Positions 35,848 through 51,563 of a stretch of 64,000 nt of DNA are shown here, in pieces. Source of the DNA: Lingula anatina. Lineage: Eukaryota; Brachiopoda; Lingulata; Lingulida; Lingulidae. The stretch covers positions 28,033 through 92,032 of the forward strand of contig NW_019773526.1 in NCBI RefSeq assembly GCF_001039355.2. Direction: 5' to 3'. The number at the start of each line of letters is the position of its first letter. Within the stretch, counting starts at the first letter, position 1. The notes under the pieces were generated by a model. It made no database searches and was not told where the DNA came from. It saw only the letters and a list, made by a program, of their open reading frames with translations. Both the position numbers and the translations under genes were made by a program.

Positions 35848-36396
35848 CCCCGTTCACACTATGCTCAGTTATCCGGATAAATTGCGAATTAGGTCACAAT
35901 TCGAATAAATGCAGTAGTGTGAACGCAAGAGGATTTTTGTAATGCGCATTTTCAAAATCCTGCAAGCGAGGTGGATTTCTAAGCGCGATCCGGATAACTT
36001 ACCGGAATCGACACCTGTACAGATCTTACTGCGCATGTGTGCTGATAAGTGCGGATATCTATGAACGCTTGTTTATTACTTTAGCGATTGCACCAAACGT
36101 ATTTGGAGGTCACCACTCACTACAACATGAGGAAACAAACTTATTTTGCCACCTTATACTTCTCAAGAATGCTGGAATGTCTTCTGAGTTGCATTTGTCG
36201 TCACAAATTTTTGTTGGTATTTTAAGATTTCCTGTGCGGCGCATGCGCGAGTGTTCAAAACAGGAAGTTAAACCTGAAATTTTCAACATGGGATTCGGAT
36301 TCGCTTAGCGAGTGTGAACGCAATACCGAATCGGATTCCTTACGAAAAATCCAAATTATAGAAATGCGCATTTTGGCAACTGTAGTGTGAATGGGG
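35848..36396. mobile_element. 549-bp MITE with CCCCGTTCACACTA ends
   Basis: CCCCGTTCACACTA at the left is matched by TAGTGTGAATGGGG at the right. TA flanks both ends. Internal repeated words (ATGCGCATTTT near both ends, GTGTGAACGCAA twice) form subterminal inverted repeats. The chance 89-codon ORF inside is not transposase-like. The superfamily is uncertain; a TA duplication would suit Tc1/mariner-type insertion. Confidence 0.75.
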
Positions 36397-38878
36397 TAAT
36401 ACTCTCATTAAAAATAAGTAACCATGAGTTTTTCCCCCCCTTTCAGAAGGAATCCCTCCCCCCCCCCTTCCTTCTTTTTAAAGTTGAAACTCTGTAATAA
36501 CCTCAATGCTTTCCATGCCTGCTTACAATACATGAACACAATACTGCATATCACGGGCCCCCATATCATGTACCCTTACAATCAGAGGCCAAGTCACATT
36601 GTGAGTGGGAAATACTGTGGTGACCTTGTCATAGTAATTACCCTGTAGCACAGGGTGCACAGACAGGCTGTACCTTGTATGTTTTCTTCTTAATTGTTTT
36701 CACTAGCTTCTGAAGGTGATTGCTGAAACTTCAGTTTGCGTAACATCCCCTCACCCTAACCACCACCACCAGCACCACCACCTCACTTCTCTGTAGTGTT
36801 GGAGTTCAGTGGTTGACAAAGTTAGCTACAAATAAAAAACAAAACAGTTAACCCACTGTGAAAAAAAAAATTGAACGTGACCGAAAACATTCTCAGAGTT
36901 AGCTAGAAAGGGTATACTATGACCAGTGCTTATGCAGATCATTATACTTTTTTTTTTTGTGACATTATGAGACGGTTTGTTAATGCTCGTATGACATTAT
37001 CAACCCTATTAAACTTTCTTCTCGGATGTCAAAACCTTCAGCTGGAAACATAAACTTGACATTTCTTCTAATCAATTTAGTGAAACGGATTAAATGTCAA
37101 CCAGCCTAAGATGGTGTAAATGTGTCGCATTTGAGTACTTCAGAGATCTGTTTGGGTTTAATTGTTTCCTTGCATCTCATTATTTTTTCAAATTAGACTA
37201 AATTGCGCATAACTGCAGGATTCCATGGTGAGAATTCATCAAGAGATGTGTGATTTCGGTGTGGCAAGTGGGGATAAGTGTTTTTTGGGTCTGAATGTAT
37301 GGAGCCACTTTTATTAGTAACAGATTTTTTTTCCTTGTAATAAAACCTGTTCCTCATTAAAACCACCCTTGGAAGCCTGTTTGTTTGTTCGTTTATCAAG
37401 GATAAGTTGAAGGAGGTACACATGCTGAAAAATCACAAATTAAAGAAAAAAAGGCCAGTGACACAAACAAAACAGATGTAGAAATGTACATATGGCTTAA
37501 ATATGATATTTTAAAAGAATTTTGGTATTTTTCATTGATTCTTATTGAAATGATAACAGCAGTTTGTTTTTTAGTATAGAAAAATGATAACAGAAAGCCA
37601 AACTTGTAAGATTTTAGACAAATTCTGCAAATGGCAGTTTGTCTAAAAATTGTGTGCATTAGGCAGATAACTTTCTAAATATAGATTTATGGGGATAGCT
37701 GATTTGTAAGGTGGATTTTAGTAATAAGTTTTAAATATCAATAGAAAGTTTATCAGTTTTGGTAAGATAAACAAAAAGGAAATCGAGAGATTTTTTTACC
37801 TGATTCTTATGCAATGACACAGCAGTAATTGCTCAATCAACAGGAAGGAGTCTCCTATCACAAAAAAATCTGAAGCTAATTATGTGACAGAGTAAATTTG
37901 TGCAGTTTTTATCAGTGATGAGGACACAGGCTTCGCAATATCAGCAAATCAGAATATTTGTGAGACATCCTAAATGATTTCATCAAAGTTGGTGATGTCT
38001 ATTTTATAATTCCATCAAAGGGGACATTATGTGACTGTATCATATGTAATTGGCTCAATTATCACTGGTTGTTGTGCATGTGGCTAGGAATAATTAGCCA
38101 GTCGCCAGACAAGATGGCTGCTTGGTTTTTTCCACCTGGTGGAATACAGACTTAATTTGACCAACATCTGGTCCAAGATTCTTGTATTCAGGTCAAGGTC
38201 ACTAAGATAATTTTTGCTGATTTAATGTCAATTTGTTGTCATGCAACATTGAAAAAAGAATTTTAAGTGGACTTTCTTGAGTAGATTTTAAAAAATCTTT
38301 TGACCAAGTTGTGGAAAATATTTAGAAAAATTGCATTTCACGCCAAACCTGATAAATTGTCAACTTTTTAAAAATGTATTATAGATTTGTTATTTAATTT
38401 AGTATTTAATTTTGTTTAGTAATTTAGGAACATATTTTAAGCTTACCTGATCCCAGTCTTGTGAAAACCAGTCAGAAGTGGCAGATAAATGGCTTACAGG
38501 ACATTAATACACATTTTATACTAGACAAATTGTGTAGAATGGAGCTGCCTTTACACAGGCCAAAAATTACAATCATTTTTGTGGAACAGCTCAGAGACTG
38601 TAGTTAATTAGGTATGAGGTGGATTTGTGCTGGGCTGGTGATTGTCTGACTGCTTGCAATTCCCATGATGGGTTCCATAAAGCTTGGATTTTAAACTTTT
38701 TTGAGTGAGAATTATATTTTAAAGATTCCTTTCATAATGAAGGGTTGAAGTCTTTTGTATTTAGTGAAGTAAGACATTTGATATCTCCTTACTGCTATAT
38801 CTGCTCCTTGCAAAACTCTGACACAGAGCTATGTCTGCCAATCTCCCTCCTCCAGCGCAATCCTCCATTTTTCCATAA

Positions 38879-39097
38879 AACCCCCTTTACACTGGATGGC
38901 ATCCTTTCTGCTTCCTTTGTGCGACCATGAAAACTGGCATCGCTGTGGTCTTAGAAAGGAAGCACAAGCATCGCTTTTGGTTTGCAGAATGAAAACTAAG
39001 TGATCGACCAGTTGTTGGTACGTCAATTATTTTTTTACTCTCAAACGGGGCTGTACTAAGGCCACAGAAAGGACGCTGTCCAGTGTAAAGGGGGCTT
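38879..39097. mobile_element. 219-bp PIF/Harbinger-like MITE with TAA TSD
   Basis: The ends AACCCCCTTTACACTGG and (right end, reverse complement) AAGCCCCCTTTACACTGG continue inward to a shared CCTTTCTG, about 30-bp TIRs. TAA flanks both ends (38876-38878 and 39098-39100). A 3-bp TWA duplication is the hallmark of PIF/Harbinger insertion. ORFs on both strands here are chance. Confidence 0.85.
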
Positions 39098-39289
39098 TAA
39101 GTTTTACACCCCTGGGATACATGTTTGGTGTGAGAGTCTGATTGCTTGACTCACCTGTAATTAACCTGTTTGTGACATCTAATAAACTTTTTGTCTCATG
39201 GCAAGGCTCATTGGGTTACTAATAATAACATTCTTCGTATACTATTATATATGGTACTGGAGAGTTGAGTGTGTATAATCCTTCACATC

Positions 39290-39292
<3 letters not shown>

Positions 39293-39350
<58 letters not shown>
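39293..39350. repeat. (GT)n microsatellite
   Basis: Twenty-nine uninterrupted units. Confidence 0.98.
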
Positions 39351-39353
<3 letters not shown>

Positions 39354-39774
39354 AAGCGCCCATGCATGTTAAGTGGTTGAGTATGGCCTAACCTCAACAA
39401 AGTTCCTGAAGTAAAAGTGACTTTTCAAAACAAAAATTTCAGTCATTCCAGAGTTCTCTCTAGGATATGGAAGCCATCGTTTTGTACTCGTCTCACATAC
39501 TTAGACTATCGGGTGAAGTGTGAGATGACAGGATAGTTGTCATTGTGATGCACCGCAGAGTTTCTGTAGTGGAATCTATATATAACAATGTGTGAAGGCA
39601 TTTTAGGTTAAGGACCATGGTAAAAAGTTGTAGAAACATTTACCTGGACTGTGACCTTAGTTTGGTTTGACGAGTAGGAAACAAAATGAAGCAAGTCATT
39701 CAGGTTTCCTGTCTCACATGTGCCTTTGTTGAAATAACAAACAAAAAAGTTCATTTAGGGGTGTTTTCTTCCAG

Positions 39775-39778
<4 letters not shown>

Positions 39779-39829
<51 letters not shown>
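39779..39829. repeat. (CT)n microsatellite
   Basis: About 25 CT units, intronic. Confidence 0.98.
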
Positions 39830-39831
<2 letters not shown>

Positions 39832-40083
39832 GAAAATCGCCAGGATCTAGTTTTCATTAAATTTCATTAGATTTAGATGTCTATGCAACAGGTGGGGTCA
39901 AAATTAGAATGCATAAACTACATGGAAGACTTCTTGCAAAAATGAGGATTTACCTAAGTTATATTTATTTTTTATAGTTAGATTATATTAGTTTTTACAA
40001 TTATGAAATTTTTAACAAATGTGGTTTCAGAACCAGTTACAATAACACATCAGTGTCTAAGTTTTCCCTTTCTGTCATTACAG

Positions 40084-40311
40084 ATCAAGATTGATCCTGA
40101 GGAGGTATTCACAAAACTGGAAAAAATTGGAAAGGGATCATTCGGAGAAGTGTTCAAAGGCATTGACAAAAGAACCAATGAAATTGTTGCAATAAAAATC
40201 ATAGACTTAGAAGAAGCAGAGGACGAAATAGAGGATATACAACAAGAAATCATGGTGCTCTCTCAGTGTGATAGTCCACATGTGACAAAATATTTCGGGT
40301 CATATCTCAAG
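40084..40311 (+). CDS. STK24/25/26: GCK-III kinase, common exon 2 (N-lobe)
   Basis: Seventy-six codons, TCATTACAG acceptor, AAG|GTGAGT donor, phase 0-0. It opens with [16 protein letters not shown], the conserved leader and first strand of GCK-III kinases. It contains the glycine-rich loop GKGSFGEV, the ATP-anchoring lysine in VAIKIID, and the helix-C glutamate in DIQQEIMVL. Nearly every residue matches vertebrate MST3/YSK1/MST4. This is the exon onto which all candidate first exons splice. Confidence 0.97.
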
Positions 40312-41395
40312 GTGAGTAGTTAATGGTCAAGTGAAGGTGAAGGGCATTTAATTTCTTTTGAGACATGGAAAGAAGCTGCATATATACTTTGTATGCAGAC
40401 AAAACGTATACGAGGAAATGTAACTGATCTAAGTTCATTGAAAGAATCTTGTTTTTCTCATAATTATCATTAATTTATACTTAAATAGTATGATACAGTT
40501 GGCAAAGGCAATAAAATTCACAAGGTCTGTTTGAAATTTTTGTAATGCTTTTTGCAGCCCTCTCCAATTGTACACATTATATTAAATGTAGCTCCATAAT
40601 TTTAGAACGTAATGTATGCCATAATCTTAGTGGAAGTAAAGTAATCAAGATGGCCTTAGCAGTAAAGTGCATTTTGATAAGAAAGAACAGATAGAATCTT
40701 GGTGTGCAGGTGCTTGTTTAGTATTGAATTTTTTTAATTTTGTTTAATTCTTAAATAGCTGTCACATCATATGAAATATGACTAGTTTGATCTTGATAAT
40801 GGTTACAGTGTCAGCAACCTGTGACATGTATTGAGTTAGGAATTTATACATGGTGGTTACAAAAGCAAATATTTCCTAGCCTCATTCAGGATGTGGTGAA
40901 CCGCTCCCACTGGGTGTATGCAGCCAGTGATCACCTGATAACCTTTATTTAATTGAGGAAAAATAGAAGATAAAATGTTGTCTTCATTTTATGTAGAATA
41001 CAAGAATTAATTGTAATTTATGCTCCAGCATGTACTGGTGAAAATGTACATATGGATATAACTATATAATAAGGGACAAAGTCACAATATTAAACACTAA
41101 ACTACAACCTGATAACTATATAATTAAAATTGTACATGATGAACAAACAATATTTTGGTGTATTGCTATTTTAATACAGAGATGAACAGGGTAATATATT
41201 GATTCTTTTTCACTAAATCAGTGTTGAGTTGAAGAAAAATTATCAGTTGTTAATATTCCTGTTTTATATATATTGTTAAACTGACATTAGATTCTGAATC
41301 AACTAGAGTGTTTTAAGGCATTATAAGAAAAAAGTACTGTGCTATAATGAGCCTAGAGGTATGTTCCATTCATGATTTTGTTGAATTTTTTCCAG
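40312..41395 (+). other. kinase intron
   Basis: No repeat or exon noticed; AT-rich. Confidence 0.6.
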
Positions 41396-41561
41396 GAAAC
41401 AAAATTATGGATTATCATGGAATTCCTGGGAGGGGGCTCAGCGCTAGACCTAATGAAAGTGGGGCCCTTTGACGAAATGTACATAGCCATTATACTACGG
41501 GAGATACTGAAGGGTTTAGAATATTTACACTCGGAAAGAAAATTGCACAGGGACATAAAAG
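41396..41561 (+). CDS. STK24/25/26: GCK-III kinase, exon 3 (hinge to catalytic loop)
   Basis: A 166-nt exon, TTCCAG acceptor, AAAG|GTGAGG donor, phase 0 to 1. It encodes the hinge [14 protein letters not shown] and helix E ([16 protein letters not shown]), and ends in the catalytic loop HRDIK, whose Asp is the catalytic base. The split codon is completed by the exon at 45376 to give HRDIKAANVLL. Confidence 0.97.
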
Positions 41562-46434
<4,873 letters not shown>

Positions 46435-46620
46435 GCTGATATCTGGAGTTTAGGAATTACAGCAATTGAACTGGCCAAGGGAGAGCCCCCATATGCTGAT
46501 CAAAACCCAATGAAAGTCCTGTTTCTCATCCCAAAAAATAACCCTCCACAATTGACCGGGCCTTTTAGTCGCAATTTTAAAGACTTCGTAGAGATGTGTC
46601 TAAATAAGGACCCATCCAAT
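46435..46620 (+). CDS. STK24/25/26: GCK-III kinase, alternative exon 5A (PPYADQNPM type)
   Basis: Sixty-two codons, GCAG acceptor, AAT|GTAAGT donor, phase 0-0. It encodes kinase subdomains IX to [20 protein letters not shown], then [14 protein letters not shown] and [15 protein letters not shown]. It is 48/62 identical to exon 5B, with identical length, boundaries and phase. Differences cluster after GEPP (YADQN against NSELH), in [11 protein letters not shown], and at the exon end. The PPYAD-x-x-PM wording is that of the GCK-II kinases MST1/2 rather than of GCK-III members. This segment builds the helix F-G loop region used for substrate and partner binding in Ste20 kinases (family knowledge); a specificity switch is inference. 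Confidence 0.93.
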
Positions 46621-47139
46621 GTAAGTTATTGATGGTGTTTAATGTTTTTGCGTGTGGGTTATAGAGGCAAGATGGTGCCAGGCATGTGCATGGTGTTTCA
46701 GCGTTCTCGTCTCTGTCTTTCCAATATGGCTGCTGTTGGCATGGTGTCATGTCTATATTTAGATATTTTTGATTGCATGATTTGGTAGCAGTAGTCATGA
46801 ACTGAATTTCCAAACTGAAATTACCAAGCAAAATGGTATAAGGTGCATGTCCTTTGTAAAAAAAAAAAAAAAAAAAATGAAAGCAATTTTTTAAAAAAAT
46901 TAAAAAATCAAACATGAAAAGAAGCAGGTCTAGGACCTAAAGCATGCTTCATAACAACTTGACAACGTTCAACTTTCCCATGCTGACAGCCAACCATTGC
47001 CACTATGGAAAGGTACCACCTTGCGTCGTTGACCAACAAAAATTAATGTATGCTCCCCCTGCCCCTCCCCCTTCCCTCACTGCTTGCTATCATTCTGTCT
47101 TCTTTTGTGTATGATTTTGGTTGTGTTCTACCACTACAG
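46621..47139 (+). other. short intron separating the two alternative exons
   Basis: 519 bp, containing a poly(A) run at 46858-46878 and CT-rich sequence (CCCCTGCCCCTCCCCCTTCC) about 70 bp before the 5B acceptor. Confidence 0.7.
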
Positions 47140-47325
47140 GCAGACATCTGGAGTTTAGGTATTACTGCTATAGAACTCGCCAAGGGTGAACCTCCAAACT
47201 CGGAGCTCCATCCAATGAAAGTGCTCTTCCTCATTCCAAAAAACAATAGCCCCAAGCTTCACGGTCCCTATAGCAAGAGCTTTAAAGACTTTGTAGACAC
47301 TTGCCTTAATAAGGATCCCAAAAAT
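47140..47325 (+). CDS. STK24/25/26: GCK-III kinase, alternative exon 5B (canonical PPNSELHPM type)
   Basis: Sixty-two codons, CACTACAG acceptor, AAT|GTAAGT donor, phase 0-0. It encodes the same kinase segment as 5A but with [18 protein letters not shown] and [21 protein letters not shown][N/H][16 protein letters not shown] is the wording of vertebrate and insect GCK-III kinases, so this is the conventional exon. Using both exons would duplicate half the C-lobe, so the two should be mutually exclusive. Synonymous positions differ widely between the copies, so the duplication is old. Confidence 0.94.
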
Positions 47326-50130
47326 GTAAGTTTTGTTCTGGGCAGTATTTTGATTTTACTGATGAGTTTGACATTTGCCAACTGGTATATGACAGATTAA
47401 GAAAAACAACCAAACACAATTTTTTTTTATTTAAAAATGTACTTTTAAACATGATAAAGCAGTATTTTCACTTAGCATCACAAGACAGTTCTGTTGTTTA
47501 TTATGAGCATCACAAGACAGTTCTGTTGTTTATCATGATCAGAACCATCGTCTATTTGGAGAATCTTGAAGGTGAAACATTGCAGTAAGATGTTACTTAG
47601 TGCAGAAAATGTAGGACTTAAATTATGTGCAGCTGTGAAACTAGATTTATACATGGAATTTGGACATATCTGTTTTGGGAATGCATCTTATTTTGGGAAT
47701 GGTGTGTTGATATTTATGTTTGGTTTTTCTGTTAATTTGCATGCTCAGTAGAGTAAAGCACTAGATGTTAGCCTAGAGAATTTGCATCGCACGCAAGTCG
47801 TTGCATGCAGACTTGCCCAGCCTTACATTAATGTATTGTAATCAATTCGGAATACAAACATGATAATGTATCATAATCCTACTAGCTTTCTATATTGTAA
47901 ACTCGCCAAGTTGAGAAAGGCAAAAAGTAATACAAATCTATTTCAATTGTTTATATTCGTACACAGTTTACTGAATATTGTATGTGCTGTTCAAGCTACC
48001 AGTATAAAAGGTCTAGCTACCAGTATTAAAGGTCACAGTTATTGTCATATTGACGTCACTGAATAGGAGTTCAGCTAAATTAATGAAGAACATCATCCTT
48101 CATGAATTTCCAACATTGAATTCTGGTTATTGATATTAAAAATGTACCTATATGCAGTGTAGATGTCAATTCATTAATGAAAGTAGTCAATGGCAATAGT
48201 TGAAATTTTTAGACGTGTAGAGTATAATGAACAGGTCAGTAAAAAGGTAAAATCGGCCACTAAATTTTTGCTTTTCCAAGGTATGAGTACTTGGCTGGTG
48301 TGAGTTTTTTGGGCTTGTTTGACTAAGGAGCTTCAAGCTTCTGTGTTTTGAGTTATCTTTAATGAAGAAAAAACTTAAAAGAACAAAAAATCCTTTTTGC
48401 AAGAACAGCAGTTCTGTGTTTCACACCAAACCGTAGGTATTTTTTTTCCAGGGATGAACTGGTAGTACTTCAATTTCTGAAAATAATGGGTCTCATTTCT
48501 AACAATAAAGGCATGGCAAATAATGTTGCAAATCAATACACTATTTAAATTGACTTCTATTTATCTTGAAAAGTAGACCCAAATTATTGGTCAAAAAGCT
48601 TAGACCAATTTTGTGGGCAGAAACTGTTATGAAACCAGTGCCTGTTTGTTCAGCCAGGTCACTGTCAGGAGTTCTAAACGAGAATAAGTCAAAATAGAAA
48701 AAACGAAGAAAAAAACCACCTGGAAGATCAAAAACAGGTTATTTTCAATAAATTTATGTTAGGGGACCTTTAGCGATACATCTGCTGCCAACTTCTAGAT
48801 GAAATCTTACATGTACAGAAACTAAAAAGACAAAAAAAAAATATATATACGGTGTCACGGCTTCACCTGACTTCCCACCTGAGCCACTCTGTCATTGTAC
48901 ACTTTGACATTTATATGCTTGTCTTAAAATGACAAGCAAATACACTCTGTTCATTACTGGCAGAAATTGGTACATACCCTGATGTTTATGTGCATTATTG
49001 ACAAATCGACATAGTGTGTCCAGCTATTTGTGACATGAAGTCGTCATGTATTGTGAAAGGAAGTTAGTCAAGTTCAAAATATTGTACTTACTGATGGCTG
49101 TCTTAGAGAAAAAAATTGTGAACTCTCTGTCATATACATTACAGTAGGTTTTGTCATAGCAAGCAAGCTTAGAGGTTAAGTACCTTTTTGAAATACAATG
49201 AGTGAAACTTTTGTGTAACAAGTCAGTTGTGTCATATGTAACCGATAGTATTGTATCCCATTAGAATTTATCACAAATGGGCACGCACGCAATGTCTTTT
49301 GGAAGGAAAATATTCACGGTAATAAAATAGATGGATGAATAATTAATCAAACAAGCAAAATAACAATAAATAAATGGAAATGTTGTGTTAACCTTGCTAG
49401 GTTTAAAAGATATAAGCTAAAAAGTATAATTTTTCAGTTGATTCCCTTTTTTCTCTCAAGCAAGAATACAAGCCTGTGTGCGTGCACACACACACACATC
49501 ACAAACACACACAGATAGAAATGAGCTATCTTTTTATGAACTGGTCCAATGACTCCAGTAATAAGTAACTACTTATACTTGACTCACCTTTGCCAGAAGC
49601 GAACTACATTCCTTGTTTTCTGTTCTTTTATTTGTTTCAGAGCTATTTTCTAAGACCCTGTCTTCTTGTATGAGTCACTGCCCCTGGAGCTTGTATGCTT
49701 TTTGCACCTCTTTGCTCTTTATTTTTTTCTATCATTTCCCCCTCACTCTTTTGCACTTATTTTGAATTATTTTTTATTATTATTTGGTTTGTATAAATTA
49801 ATACATCTTTCGTTGCTAATGGATATCTGTCAAGTGTAGCTTGCTCTTTATGGTTATTATAAAACTGGGAACTTCATTACTGTTTTGTTAAACTAAAAGT
49901 ATTGTTTATTTTCTATGTGAAACATTAAATTGTATTAGGTCTTTACAGATAAAAGTTTTAAATGAGTTTATGTTATTGTCATTTAATGATTTGTATAAAG
50001 GAGAGAGATTATTTCTAGAAAAAAAATATTTAAGAAAAATTTGACAAATAGTAACATCATTGTACTGTTTATATTTTTATATACATAGTCCAAACAGATC
50101 ACTTAATTCACTGTATTCTCTTGTTTTCAG
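47326..50130 (+). other. 2.8-kb kinase intron
   Basis: Contains a short tandem duplication at about 47475-47540 (GCATCACAAGACAGTTCTGT twice, ~39-bp period) and CA-rich sequence near 49480-49512. No exon seen. Confidence 0.65.
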
Positions 50131-50276
50131 AGACCAGTAGCAAAAGATTTGTTAAAGCATCCATTTATTAAAAAAGCCAGGAAAACATCATACCTCATTG
50201 ACTTAATAGATGCGTACAAGTCGTGGAAAGCTGCTGGAGGAGGGGACGATGACAGTAGTAGCGATGAGGAGTCAAT
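50131..50276 (+). CDS. STK24/25/26: GCK-III kinase, exon 6 (end of catalytic domain and acidic linker)
   Basis: A 146-nt exon, TTGTTTTCAG acceptor, CAAT|GTAAGT donor, phase 0 to 2. RPVAKDLLKHPFIKKARK completes the kinase domain (subdomain XI Arg), followed by TSYLIDLIDAYKSWKA, the helix conserved in GCK-III proteins, and an acidic DDDSSSDEES stretch. Both 5A and 5B end in Asn and reconstitute N-RP across the junction. Confidence 0.96.
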
Positions 50277-50792
50277 GTAAGTATTCAAGTCATGCAGTTC
50301 CCATAAGACTTTCTGGGGTAGGCCTAGCAATTTTTTTCACTCAGCCAAATCACTACTTTTTTGTCAAATTGTTATCCAAATGGTTTTGATTTGACTAAAA
50401 TTAGTCAAATCAAGCCCTTTTTGTTTAGCCAGTTTAAGTCAGTTTTAGTATTTGGCTAAATTTGCGAGTGTTAGTGCTATCCAAGACTTTAATATACCCC
50501 AAAAGTTTTTGAAGCGCTGACAATGATGTTAAACACTGCAGATTCCATATCACATGTCAAGTACTGTGTGTTATGTATTTTACGTTATGTATTGTATTAT
50601 TCACCTTTCCACAGATACTGATGCTGGTCTAGGTTTCGTGCCTTTTTCCAGTGACACGGATGCTGGGTTAACCCATTTCATGCGTTACCAGAAATAGGCA
50701 TGAAACCACGGCCAGCTGAAATGGGTTAATGGCACATGAGTACTATAATCTGTGGAAAGGTGAATGTTTTATCCATGTGTTCCCGTTTTCAG
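50277..50792 (+). other. kinase intron
   Basis: About 500 bp with a weak direct/inverted TTTAGTCAAAT-like repeat near 50345-50460; otherwise nothing. Confidence 0.55.
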
Positions 50793-50979
50793 GTCTGACG
50801 GTGAAGAAGGCAACGGTGGCGACACCAGCTGGGACTACCCCACCATCAAGGTTCCCTCCAACATGGTGTTACACCTTGATCAAGATGAGAACCCTCCTTC
50901 ACAGGCAAACCCCAAAGTACAAAATGGTGATTCTGCGTACCTACGAGGCAAAACAGTAGAAAGTAATAACGATAAAGAG
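50793..50979 (+). CDS. STK24/25/26: GCK-III kinase, exon 7 (linker)
   Basis: A 187-nt exon, CGTTTTCAG acceptor, GAG|GTAAGT donor, phase 2 to 0. It continues the acidic linker (SDGEEGNGGD), then SWDYPTIKVPSNM, corresponding in position to the W-x-F/Y-T-[I/V] segment after the acidic stretch in vertebrate MST3/MST4, then a polar NPKVQNGDSAY region. Continued resemblance to the vertebrate linker ends within this exon. Confidence 0.9.
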
Positions 50980-51485
50980 GTAAGTTGTAAAGCATTTTTT
51001 ATTTTTATTTTTATTTATTTATTATAATTTTTTTATAATTTTTATTTTTTGCTTTTCTTAATATTTATTTATTTATTATCTTTTTTATTTGTCATTGGAT
51101 TGGAAGGAACATTTATTTTGAAATGATACGTGCCATTGGGATGAGGAATAAAATACCCTCTGGAGCTCTGTTCAGACCTGGAGGATTTTGACCTGTATAT
51201 TGGTCAAACTTGCATCATCAGTCCATTTGTGCACAGATCTAAGGCCAATTTTGTACAAAGTGCATTTTATTTTGGACTGATCTTTAATATGATACAAAAA
51301 AGGTATTGCTATTATTGATAAAGCTTTGCATTATGGGAATCAATGATGCAGAGTTTGTAGTAATACTTGGCAACAGTTTTTGTGTTGTGTTCTGCATTTG
51401 CCTTTATAATTTTTTTGCCCTCCAACCTGCAGTCTTAACCATGAATGCTAGCTTATTGGTATTGCTTGTCGTTGTTATTATACAG
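50980..51485 (+). other. kinase intron
   Basis: T/A-rich; nothing else noted. Confidence 0.55.
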
Positions 51486-51563
51486 TCTGATGTACGGCGC
51501 CATTCCAAGGGTCGCGCGCCACCCGCACCGCCAGTGCAGTCTAAGACGAATGTAGAAAATGCA
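51486..51563 (+). CDS. STK24/25/26: GCK-III kinase tail, exon 8
   Basis: Twenty-six codons, ATTATACAG acceptor, GCA|GTAAGT donor, phase 0-0. It encodes a basic, proline-containing segment (SDVRRHSKGRAPPAPPVQSK); PPAPPV could be an SH3 or WW ligand. Composition and GC peak support coding. Confidence 0.82.

Larger units (their letters stand above)
34602..40083 (+). other. intron before the common kinase exon
   Basis: About 5.5 kb without exons. It holds two MITEs (35848-36396 and 38879-39097), a (GT)n at 39293-39350 and a (CT)n at 39779-39829; the (CT)n is about 250 bp before the acceptor. Confidence 0.7.
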
